64,000 nt of DNA from NCBI RefSeq assembly GCF_016920785.2, contig NW_024609846.1:104956831-105020830 (forward strand), written 5' to 3'. The DNA is from Ixodes scapularis (lineage: Eukaryota > Arthropoda > Arachnida > Ixodida > Ixodidae). This document shows positions 55,035 to 64,000 of the stretch, piece after piece. The notes beneath the pieces were generated by a model. That model had not been told where the DNA came from, did not search any database, and saw nothing but the letters and a program-made list of their open reading frames with translations. Every line of letters begins with the position of its first letter. Position 1 is the first letter of the stretch. The position numbers and the translations under genes were made by a program.

Positions 55035-55200
55035 CATAACAGACAAGACGTGCGCAAACGCCGGCGTTCGCGTTCGAACGCGATCGACGAGTGCAGTGGA
55101 GACAAAGGCAGCTCGCTTTGCGTCAGCCCACGTAATCATTCGAAGCAGAGTTTGTTCTGACGTCCCGGCGCGCCCTCGCCTCCTCCTCTCCCTCGGTTCC
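55035..55200. repeat. Family A element, partial copy 4
   Basis: The segment GTGCAGTGGAGACAAAGGCAG, then CGTAATCATTCGAAGCAGAG and TCTGACGTCCC, matches 165-237 and 62470-62570. Only the interior and right arm are visible. Confidence 0.5.
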
Positions 55201-56197
55201 TACCCGCATTATGTTCTCGCTTCTCGGGCATTCTTATGGGCGACTGAGGCAATCTGACTGACATGCGCTGCGGTAATCACATGCTCGGGACTTGGTTCGC
55301 CTTTCGTTCTTCAAACTGAGTCGAGCAGAGTTTTCGCGCAAACAAAGTTCGTTGGTGACAAAACCAATCTTGCGAGACTTTTTATTGGTGCGCACACCAC
55401 TTTTTCGGGTTATGACCGAGATCGCGATGCAACAATGAAGACCGGCATGCCGTTTCTCAGAAACCAGCTAGGTCAAATGTACACAAGGAGACGTCTACCA
55501 CAGCGTGACACCGTCGACAACCGCGCCGTCACCCAGACGTCGAGGACATCGCAGTTTTCGGCGGTGGGGCCGCTGGGGGGCTAGGGGAAGGGGGGGGGGG
55601 GGGGTGCATTTTCATTTCGAGAGTGAGTCATTCCGCCGGAAATGCATGGGCGTAGCACATCCCAGCGTCGCGGCGACACACGCGCTCTCACCTTTACCGA
55701 CGAGGACGTAGCCCAGAGTTCTTTTTTGTTTGTTTGTTTTTTATTTTGTTATTTTATTTTCCCGATTTTTCTTCGGCCTCCGTACCTCGCCTCCTTCCAT
55801 CGCGGGCAGGTATACCTCCCCCACCAAACCCCGTTAGCGGCCCTTTTCCTCCCCCTTCCTCCCCCCTCAGCTCTCCTCCTCCCTTCTATTTTCCTCGACC
55901 CACGGTGCGGAACAAGCAGCATCCTCAGAATTCTCGTAAATCAAAAGTGCGTTTCCCGTCCCCGTCTGTGTCACTAGAGGATTCCCTCTCTCTCTATCTG
56001 TTTCAGATATTATTTATTTATTTGTACTGGAGAGCAAACGGCACCTGCGCACGTTGCGTTCGTCGTCTCGTCGGTTGGCCGGTCGGCTGGAATTCCGTAG
56101 TCGGCGCTTCCAGAATAGATGGCTCGATTGGCCGACTTTTGATCTCCCGAATATTTTTCTTTTCTTATCCAGATGCGAGGTCAGACGGCTTGTTTTC
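55201..56197. other. Unassigned stretch with pyrimidine-rich and G-run segments
   Basis: G15 run at 55590-55604 and a C/T-rich segment at about 55780-56000. Long plus frames here are a consequence of the pyrimidine bias. Confidence 0.4.
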
Positions 56198-56410
56198 ATA
56201 GCTGCTTTCTCCTCGCGATGGACCACGGCGGACCCCGCGAGCCATCTTAGCCAATCCAGCGTTGAGAAACGTATAACGTGACTACGCGGGCGGCACGTCC
56301 ATGGGATACACCCGAAGGTCACGTGATATTCACGCAGTTTCGAATCCACTTCGATGGCTCGTAGCGTCGCCCTTCTGCGATCCATCGTATGGCGAAACGG
56401 AGGTGCACTG
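56198..56410. repeat. Family B inverted-repeat element, copy 4
   Basis: CGCGATGGACCACGGCGG and CGCGAGCCATC at the left pair with GATGGCTCGTAGCGTCG and TGCGATCCATCGTATGG at the right. The interior has ATCCAGCGTTGAGAAACG and GGTCACGTGATATTCACGC, as in the 45.3-kb copy. Confidence 0.65.
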
Positions 56411-56778
56411 GGTAAGAATGCGGGCGTCCACGAACGCAGAAAAGTGTCGCAAATTTTTCCTTTTTGTTTTGTTTTACTTTTACGTGTTTTGCGGTAAAGA
56501 GTGGGTGTATATCTGCGTGAATGAGTGTGATGTAAATGGGACAGCGGATGTTTCCCTGCGCGGCGACACAACGTCCGCGGCGCGCGCCGAGAGAGAGTCT
56601 GTCCCGTGGAGCGGAATTGGGGTTGAGTGAGACTCACGAACTGGCGTCGTCATGCAACGCCGCGCGCCCGAGAGCTCTTCGTGAATGGAATCGCATCCGA
56701 AGTGCCCGTCGTATAAATCTGAGAACAGCGTAGTATGAAACTGACGAAAAGAAAGCTGGGAAAAGGACGTCGACTGTA
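56411..56778. other. Unassigned spacer
   Basis: Nothing recognisable; several frames are open in the GC-rich middle. Confidence 0.4.
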
Positions 56779-56975
56779 TAGGAGGCATTCACTGGACGCC
56801 ATATTTGAGGGCGATGTTTAGAGCGCATGCTCAGTACGAGCTCAAATCAATAGCCAGCTAAGACTGGCAACCTTGATGGTGCTAAATGCACGCTCCAAAA
56901 GGACTGCAGAAGCTCGCCGTCAGCACGCGCTCAGTAGCAGCGCACACGGATATGGCCGCCAGTGAATACTCCCTA
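56779..56975 (-). repeat. Family C MITE, copy 3 (complete, 197 bp)
   Basis: It is flanked by TA (56777-56778 and 56976-56977). The terminal repeats TAGGAGGCATTCACTGG...GCCATAT and its partner (TAGGGAGTATTCACTGG...GCCATAT in reverse) span about 27 bases. The interior is the reverse complement of the 50.5-50.9 kb copies. Confidence 0.75.
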
Positions 56976-56977
56976 TA

Positions 56978-58733
56978 AATTGCTTGCTGAAAAAAAGAAA
57001 AAAAAAGTGTGCTGGGAAAGGTGGGCTGTTACGCGAAATCGAAAGACGCGCGTTTAGAAAATGTACTAGCTTCACGAGTACGCATTTACAAACCCTGTAC
57101 GTCTTTAAACAAGACTGTGGTTTTTGTTATTGGACAGGAAGCTGACCAAACTAGCAAACTTACTGCTATCACTGTCAGAATAAAAACAGAACAGGTAAAT
57201 CAATTTGTCCAATAGCTAAATAAAAAAAAAAGTAATAACGTCGTAACTGCCCCCCCCCCCCCCCTCAACGTTACTAGATTAAAGCAAGTTGCCCCCCCCC
57301 CCCCCCCCTTTTTCCCGTTTTCTAAGAATATGTCGTAGAGCAACCGCAGTGCGGCATGTTATCGTATTCCCATATCAACACAATCCAGCTTCTAGAGCAT
57401 TCTTTTTGCGTCCTCAAACCTATTCTTATCTGATAACCCTCCCCCACCCCCACTCACACACATAAGCACGCACACACGCACTTTCTTGTGAGCCCCGAAA
57501 GGCGAGTCTTCCGACGGTCTTTAGATCCAGAGCACTTAGATCATGTTCGCACGGGCAGCCCAAATCGATGTTTCTTGGCAATCGCCAATCAACCTGGCTT
57601 TCTGAGTCACGGGCACACACCTCGATGCAGCTCAAGTCCAAACGCAGCGGACGCTACGAGGTAATGGGACAAATCAAGCAGCGTCAGAAACGCTAGTCAC
57701 TAGGCCTTTCCTGTTTATGATTGGTTCGGCGGTGATGGTGCGCTTTTAACGCTGTCTGATTGCTCGCATCAGCTCGTAGCGTCGGCTGCGTCTGGGCGCA
57801 AGCTGGAACGAAGTATAGTACAACTCAGCAGGAGTTGATTCACTCTCCGTGTGAACACTACATTAGAAGGTACGAACATCGGCGTATATAATGATGAATA
57901 CAAAAAGCTACTTGTAAATGTTCTTTTTTGGAGATGCAGGAGGAGACGCTCATGAACGAATTGTCCGAGCGATATGCACGAATCGATATCAGCAATGTGG
58001 TGGGTTAACGCCACGCAAAGGCGTCGTATTTAACTGAGCTCGGCCCATTCTTCGGCTGTTTACCTGACACACCGAAGTGTTTCTAATGGGGTATTCACTC
58101 GAAAGAGAAATCCGCCACTTCGCCCCGCGGAGTGCGCGTCGCGTGATGTGACGTCACGCCTTTCTGAGGCAGCGCGGTGACACAACGGTGATGTCCAGCT
58201 CAGACAGTACGAATAATCCTCGACTCCGACGCTAACTCCGCGTCGGAGGTGAGGAGATACGCCTCGTCGGCCGACGTCACGCAGCTAAAACCCAGTAGCT
58301 TCTGCCTCGTGTGAATACCGCATGAACGAAGCCTGCGTGCAGATTAGGGTTGACGGTTCCCCGCGTCGCCGACTGCATCTTTCGGAGACGCGAGAGGCAG
58401 CGGCCGTTTGCGCTTGACTCTTCTCCAACGAGGCACCGATTAAGACCGCTCGAATACCGATGCGTACACAAATTTGCTTTTCGAAGACAGGGCTGTCTGT
58501 CGTCGATCCACCGCGGCCGTGAGCGCGCGCACGCGCAGCTGCTGCCTCGAAGGGACCCGCGCCGAATCGAAGGTCCCCGTCGTCCTTTCCTCGCGCTGTG
58601 TCGTGTCTGCAGTCTGCGGCGTGGCGGCCGAGAATTCGCGGCCGACTCGCGCTTTGCATAATTGCACCGCGACTAATGGCGGACACTGCGGGTACAGGCG
58701 CCACGGCGCCGCTCGCGAGACATGCGAGACAGA
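56978..58733. other. Unassigned stretch with C runs and a GC-rich end
   Basis: A short inverted repeat ATTGGACA/TGTCCAAT spans 57137-57212. C15 and C17 runs lie at 57250-57264 and 57292-57308. A hairpin CTCCGACGC/GCGTCGGAG lies near 58220-58250. The outer-end-like GGAACGAAGTATAG lies at about 57804. About 58330-58720 is GC-rich and open in many frames, including ATGGCGGACACTGCGGG near 58676, with no supporting splice signal. Confidence 0.4.
57250..57308. repeat. Paired poly-C tracts (15 and 17 bp)
   Basis: Two C runs separated by 27 bases. Confidence 0.95.
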
Positions 58734-58943
58734 AATGGTCCGCGTTTCAGTCTGCGATGGACCGCAACGAACGTCACCAGCCATCCCAGCCTATCCAACG
58801 TTGGGAAAGGGTGCTTCTTTCTCGTACCACGATCTCATCGGTCCTACGAAAACTGTCTGCAAACATGTTCGAAAACATACATAGTGATGGCTCGTAGCGT
58901 ATGCTGCGGTCCATCGTACAAGGGTCAACGAAGGCTAGTATAC
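58734..58943. repeat. Family B inverted-repeat element, copy 5
   Basis: TGCGATGGACCGCAACGAACG and CAGCCATC at the left pair with GTGATGGCTCGTAGCGTATG and TGCGGTCCATCGTAC at the right. The interior TATCCAACGTTGGGAAAGG parallels ATCCAGCGTTGAGAAACG of copy 4. Confidence 0.65.
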
Positions 58944-60136
58944 CCCCCGTGGGCAGGAATGGAAGGAACGCCGGATCTTTGCCCAAAAGCAACAACACGG
59001 ACGTTTGCCCTTCCATTTTCTTTTTTTACACCCGTGCTTACCGAACTTTGCTCCGCTCGTTAGGGAAGAAGCCAACTAGGGTGTCTTTACTTCGTGCCAG
59101 TCAGCAATGTAGGTCCCATTAAGCTATTACAGTGAGCTCGTTGATAAGGTTAAATAGCCGGTTACCCGGTAAGCAGGGCGAGTTTCCTTTTTTTTTTTTT
59201 TGCCGGAGGTAAACGGTGTTGGCCTTTGCATGGCGTGGTTTAGTAGAGCCGCAGTTTGTTAAAAAGCAAAGTAGGGCGGTATGCGTCCGACAATTTGTGA
59301 AGGGGACTTTCGTCCATAGCATAAATTTAAAAAAATGATTAGGTCGTTAGTATGCCCCCTCGCGGTAGAGGCTATATTTTGGCAAGCGATAGCCCTTTTC
59401 ACTCCAGAAGAATGTCGGGTTAGGAAACGTGAGCACAGCTTTCTTCGGCCGAGGTTGCACCATAAGTGGACCGATTGCACGGGCTGGGTTTGCGAATACG
59501 CGAAAGACTTCGACGTATAAGATTGCTTGTTTTTTTCTCTCGTTTTATGATTTTGTCTAAATCGCTATTTACAACCCACTTTAAACCTGGCAACACAGAA
59601 CAGTCTAGACGTTCAATTTTATAACCAAATATTGAGCACTACTAAACGTTCAGTAGAATAAGTTACTGGCAACGACCAATTATTCGAGCCACACACTCAG
59701 GCTTAAATATCGGCAGATTGCTCCGAAGCGGCGCAAATCAAATACATTTTACGATAAGACATGCCAGATACATTTTCGAGAGAAGCGCTATGGAGTCAAA
59801 AACACGTATGGACGCTTTCAGGCAGCTGTGCATGGGCGCCGCCATAACCGACCTTCAATCTTTGTTCCTTCGTATTCCGTTCGCTTCACTTCATCATTAC
59901 CAGGACAGGTTATTGCCATTTTAGGCGTCACTGTGTCCTTCTCATTAGCACAGGCCTTTGTGGAGGCTCGTCAACGTTCGCTTCAGTGGCTCGGCATTTC
60001 GGTAAGACAGAAGAAGGTCGGCAATGGCGGCTCAATCTGGCGCGTGTTTAAAGCGTCTATACGGGAAAGACATCTCTCACTTTAAAAAAAAATCCGGGGC
60101 GTTTGTACTCCCGCAAAGCACTGGTGAGAACCAATA
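58944..60136. other. Unassigned stretch
   Basis: No gene or repeat recognised. The frames 59335-59520 and 59718-60085 have no family features. Confidence 0.4.
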
Positions 60137-60276
60137 GGGAGCTTTAGTAGACCGTGTGCCCCCCTTCACTACCGGGAACTCTACAGCCAAGGGCATCGGC
60201 ACGCAGGCGCAATGGCGGTTTCTTCGTTGGGGAGCTAGGGTTAGCGGAGGGGGAAACAAGGTCTACTAAAACTCCC
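60137..60276. repeat. TA-flanked 140-bp MITE
   Basis: GGGAGCTTTAGTAGACCGTG at the left and GTCTACTAAAACTCCC at the right form about 28-bp inverted termini with TA on both sides (60135-60136 and 60277-60278). Confidence 0.7.
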
Positions 60277-60734
60277 TAATCACTCCAATCTCCGACGGAT
60301 GCTCGGCTAATGACGGAACTAATAATAAATTTACCCCCCCCCCCCCCCCCAAAAAAAAAGGAAAAAAAAAGAGAAAAGAAATAAGAACTCGTCTGCGTTG
60401 TGGCACTGAGCACGGTGGAAGGTCGTGCTGAGTACAATAAAGATCTTTTTTTTTTTTTTTTAGATTTAAACACGCTATCGGCCCCGTCAATCGCGACAGA
60501 CGTGAGTTCGTTTTCCATCGAAGGAAGCGAAGAAAGTCGTACGACGCCATGTTACGTCCGGAGGTCGGGTCGCCGTGCCCGACCCTTCCGGTTTCCGATA
60601 CGGCCGTCCGCATCGCCCGCGATTCAACGTCGGTTCCTCTCCCCGCGCCGACGGAGACTCGCTTGATTTAGGGTCAGACGCATTTCTGCACAGACTTAGG
60701 TGTCTGTGCAGACTTTCGGGTCGGAAATGTAGCC
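60277..60734. other. Unassigned stretch with homopolymers
   Basis: C17 run at 60334-60350 followed directly by A9, and a T18 run near 60444-60461. The GC-rich part 60480-60680 is open in several frames without a recognisable protein. A short inverted GACTTAGGTGTCTGTGCAGA/CTGCACAGAC symmetry lies near 60688-60712. Confidence 0.4.
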
Positions 60735-60895
60735 TCGACGACGCCACGGTGTCACCGTCATCCGCGTGACGGTCATCACGTGACACCAGGCTGTCACATA
60801 ACACCATGATGTCACGTGAGATCGTGACACCGCACGACACTGTGACGTAACTTGACACTGTAACGTCGGGTAACACCGTGACGCCACGGAAGACC
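60735..60895. repeat. Degenerate GTGACAC/TGTCACGTGA repeat block
   Basis: At least seven imperfect repeats of TGTCAC, GTGACA or ACGTGA with period near 20 bp (for example CACGGTGTCACCGTCATCC, ATGATGTCACGTGAGATCG). The composition resembles the blocks at 34640-34685 and 40770-40855. Confidence 0.5.
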
Positions 60896-61994
60896 TTTGG
60901 GCAATTCTTTGGGCAACAAAATAACGGCTTCCTAACATTCTGCGAAAAGGAACAAGTAACGTATGAAAGTTACTTTGGGGCTCACTAACGAGTAATGGTT
61001 CTTAGTTACCTTCTTTAAAGACCGTGTACAGCGCGAACCATAACTACATTTACACCAACTCGTCCACTATTTGTATCACAATGTAAACTTTAAAAAAAAA
61101 TGAAAGAATTGATAAAAAAAATTGCAGTGTGATTGCACCTTGAATACGTCACGATCCAGAATCGTCGAGAGGAAAAACCATGGACGGTACATAGTCAGTT
61201 TTCTACGTAACCTGTAAGTTGTCTCTGCTCTACTACCAAAGAAGGGCGCTAGAAAGAGAGAGCGGCCGATCATTAGCTTCAGCAGAAATTTCTGATTGTT
61301 GACTGTCTTGCATTGTAAAAAGTTCAAAATGTCAGATCTTGGAAAACACCCCTGTAGGTCGCATGTCAAAGGTAGGAAGGTACATATTTTTTTTAGATAT
61401 ATTTCTTATGTCCGTTGGTGGTTTTTTTTCTTTTAAGTGCTTGGGGCCTGTAATACCAGACTTCACAAAACATGCCCAGGAGAAAGTTTGGTGAGACGGG
61501 TACGAAGACATCAAACTTCGGGTCAGTGTCGCAATAAGTTTACCCAATACAAAGGTACGCACAGATTGGGCGGCTCAAAATTATGTACGTTTTTCTTTGC
61601 ACAATACATTAATGTTCGTTACGTTCTTTTTTTGTTTTTAGATTGGTGCTAGTAGAGTGCAGTGTAGTGGCAAGTTGAAGTGACTCAGTGAGTCATGGTT
61701 CCTATGCATGCGTTCTCTCGAGCACAGTCTCAGTCATGGTTATCTATCATGCCTAACACAATCTAGACAATATATTGCTCAAATCAAGAGGAGCCAACTT
61801 TTCGTACGAAAATGCTGGTATAGCTAGAGCCTCGTTAATTGCAACGAAGAAGAACGAGGAAAAGCAAAATTCGGCGTATCATGACGATGCCTTGCTCTTG
61901 GACGATTTATTTCCGCATTCTCCGGCGATGCTTGTACTTTATTTCCCAATCACACGAGACGACGACGGGAAAGAGGAAGACAAGGTGTCAACAG
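60896..61994. other. Unassigned AT-richer stretch
   Basis: Minus frames at 61076-61369 and 61332-61562 are protein-like but unrecognised. No repeat was identified. Confidence 0.4.
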
Positions 61995-62154
61995 CCCGAC
62001 GCGGACCTCGCCGAAAAAAAAAAGAAAAAGAAGCCAAGATGGACCCGTTCCGGTCCGGAGAGCGCGGAAAGCCAACGGGCCATCCGGCAATCGTCCTTAG
62101 ACGCGCGACACATTACCGATCCGATGATAAGCCCCGGGGATTCGACATTTCCGG
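61995..62154 (+). other. Candidate host exon (unassigned)
   Basis: Bounded by CAACAG at 61994 and a consensus donor G|GTGAGTAC at 62155. In one frame it reads PDADLAEKKKKKK, then SAESQRAIRQSSLDARHITD and PMISPGDSTFPG, open throughout and compositionally like a phosphorylated linker. A second frame is also open (continuous from 61775). The acceptor lacks a strong pyrimidine tract and I know no matching family. Confidence 0.22.
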
Positions 62155-62427
62155 GTGAGTACACTCCCTGGGCAGGGCAGAAGGCACGACAAACAAACAA
62201 AAAAAGTAGCCGCGATAAACTTTTCAGAGGCACATAATAGCCGGTGTATACGAGTGCCACCGTGGGAACGAAAATAACGCCGACGTTTTCTGTTCACTTA
62301 AAGAGAAGCTTTTGGCGATTGTAACTACGTCAGAAAGAGAACATCAAAACTGACACGATAATTAACTTCTCGGCAACTGTCAACACTTCCCATGCGCCGA
62401 GAAACAGAGGGAAAGAGGGAGACGGGA
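62155..62427. other. Unassigned spacer
   Basis: Nothing recognisable. Confidence 0.4.
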
Positions 62428-62606
62428 ACACCGGCGTCTGGCGTTTGGCTCTCTCATGTGAACGCGTTCGCCGAATGCAGAGCAGACAAAGGCAGCTACT
62501 CGTTATAGCTTTAGGTCTACCCCCTAATCGTTCCAATCGGAGCTCGGCATTCTGACGTCCCCTCTCCTCCTCTCTTTCAGTTTCTCGGAGCACAGACTGT
62601 TTGACC
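62428..62606. repeat. Family A element, copy 5 (right half)
   Basis: CACCGGCGTCTGGCGTTTGG, GAGCAGACAAAGGCAGC, CCTAATCGTTCCAATCGGAG and CTCGGCATTCTGACGTC correspond to 119-237, and homology continues through CTCTCTTTCAGTTTCTCGG as at 252-275. Confidence 0.6.
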
Positions 62607-64000
62607 ACATAGTCAAGTAGTCAAGGCTATATAGTCTGACGCGATAGGATCGTAGAAATAACAGCTACGCAAAACCAGAACCAGGAAAGAAACAACTTGC
62701 GACAGGATTACAGCTGTTGTCTTGTCGCCGCAAGTGATTTGTTCGTTGTCCTCGTTTTGTGTAGCCGTTATTCCTAGCATGTTAGAAACTATTACCCACG
62801 CCTTCCAAGTTCTACACTCTAATCGAGGCTAGACTCTCCGACAGCTCAAGACAAGCGGGGCGGGGCTAGCACTGAACATCTCATTATCTCCCTGCAGCCA
62901 ATGAGATTCGAGCATCACTCGATAAAACGCGAAAGAACCAATTAGGAGGAAGAAAGCGCAACCAAAAAATAAACTATGCCCGTTTTTTATTGTTTTTTTA
63001 GCGACTATAGAAAGCGTACATATGCAGACACAAACATACATCAAAATCCGGGTCAAGGCGCGTTCATTACGGTTGTTTGGTTTAGCCGTCGATATATAGC
63101 GCCACACACGGAAATACGGCGCACTCCGTGACGTTGCGTGTCTGTCACCGCTCGATTGATCCCAATAGCGTATAGAGCGTCGGTTCAAATCTGATTTCAG
63201 GTGAAACGAGGTGTAGAGAGCAAGGCCGAACAGTCCTGAATTTTGATGTCACGTAGAAGAGGCCAAAGCCAGTGAACAGATTAGACACGAGTGCTGCGCT
63301 CAACGTTCGGCTGAAGGGGCTACGCCAAATCGCAAGTATAAAATGCAACGCAAGCTATAAAGGAATAAGAAGTGTTTGAACTGCACACTGCATTTTTTTT
63401 TTTTTTCTGATCTAGAAAATAAATACAGGCCGATTTAAAGTGTAGGCAATATGCGAGTGGGCGGCGCATGCAATCACTCAATCAAAAATTAGAAAAATGT
63501 AATAACGGTTATTTACGAAGAAAGAGACACGTAGACTGCGCGACGTTACTAAGGTTCCGTCGCAATGTATTTATAATGCTGGGTCTCGTCGGTGCCGCGA
63601 GTGAGTTTGCGTTCCTTACCGCACTCGTCGTCTTGAACGACCGCGTTTTAGTTTTGATATTTTTCAGTCGTCGCGTGAAGTGAGACAAACAGGAAAGATT
63701 GGCAGTCACACGTTCGGTCTAACTGTGTCGCATACCGCGCGCACAATTAGTAGTATACTCTGGCGTTTCTTTGGCAAGCCGAGACAAGGACGGCGAGTCA
63801 CACACTCGCTTAATGAAGCGCGCTTGTGCCACTCGTTACGACAAACACGTCGCAGTTTTCGCTCCGACGGATTTCTAAGAATTCTGAATGGCAAACAACC
63901 GAGTCCACGAGTGCTCGAGACAAAACGTCCACTTCATCGTGAAACCAATATTAAGCCACGTGCCGAGTATAGCGCCACTGACCACCGGCCCAGTTTTAAA
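62607..64000. other. Unassigned stretch to the window end
   Basis: T14 run near 63392-63407. No gene or repeat was recognised; short frames at 62829-63348 and 63468-63709 are unremarkable. Confidence 0.4.

Noticed and set aside
55734..56637. Long frames of 155 aa (plus) and 207 aa (minus)
   Set aside because: They lie in pyrimidine-biased and family B repeat sequence; peptide content is low-complexity P/S/R/L with no family features.
1..64000. CRISPR arrays, rRNA, operons, prophage or bacterial genes
   Set aside because: No regularly spaced repeats, no rRNA-like sequence and no dense coding; the window is eukaryotic.

Overview
The window reads as non-coding, repeat-laden chromosomal DNA of an arthropod, most likely a hard tick (Ixodida). 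The main clue is a tRNA-headed SINE at 32641-32882 whose Pol III box and 3' body resemble the tick Ruka-type SINEs as I remember them. Penelope-type retroelement remnants, intron-sized spacing, microsatellites and splice-signal-bounded open frames also point to a eukaryote. No operon, rRNA, tRNA gene or CRISPR array was seen. The species call is inference from memory.

The only long intact gene is a mariner transposase (minus strand, 23471-24538, 355 aa). It sits in a complete 1306-bp element (23397-24702) with 67-bp terminal repeats differing at three positions, a TA duplication and an unbroken DD34D triad. It is the best-preserved autonomous element here and looks young.

The rest is layered transposon debris. 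(1) Penelope-like element (PLE) remnants: a frameshifted reverse-transcriptase end, a linker and a GIY-YIG endonuclease on the minus strand at 12.5-14.2 kb. Two (TA)n-flanked repeats (2.8 and 34.3 kb) probably belong to the same class, and one carries a hammerhead-ribozyme-like core. (2) LINE pieces: a 3' end at 6.5-7.0 kb and three (ATCC)n-tailed 3' ends at 10.5, 34.9 and 53.9 kb. (3) Terminal-inverted-repeat and foldback elements: a TTAA-flanked 1037-bp element at 22320-23356 whose empty site is preserved near 41.0 kb, a 996-bp TA-flanked element with 141-bp arms (39567-40562), a 1409-bp TA-flanked element carrying a LINE insertion (5915-7323), three small multi-copy families (called A, B and C here) and many single foldbacks. 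(4) tRNA-derived SINE pieces. (5) About a dozen runs of 13 or more G or C, a minisatellite and palindromic CACGTG/TGACGTCA clusters.

Host coding sequence is scarce. The most convincing piece is a 53-bp minus-strand exon (30660-30712) with an acceptor, an ATG, a 13-residue signal-peptide-like start and a consensus GTAAGT donor. Weaker exon-like frames lie at 15718-15793, 52148-52372 and 61995-62154, and a 54-residue secreted-peptide-like ORF at 29896-30057. No multi-gene system was recognised. Family boundaries and mismatch counts were read by eye.
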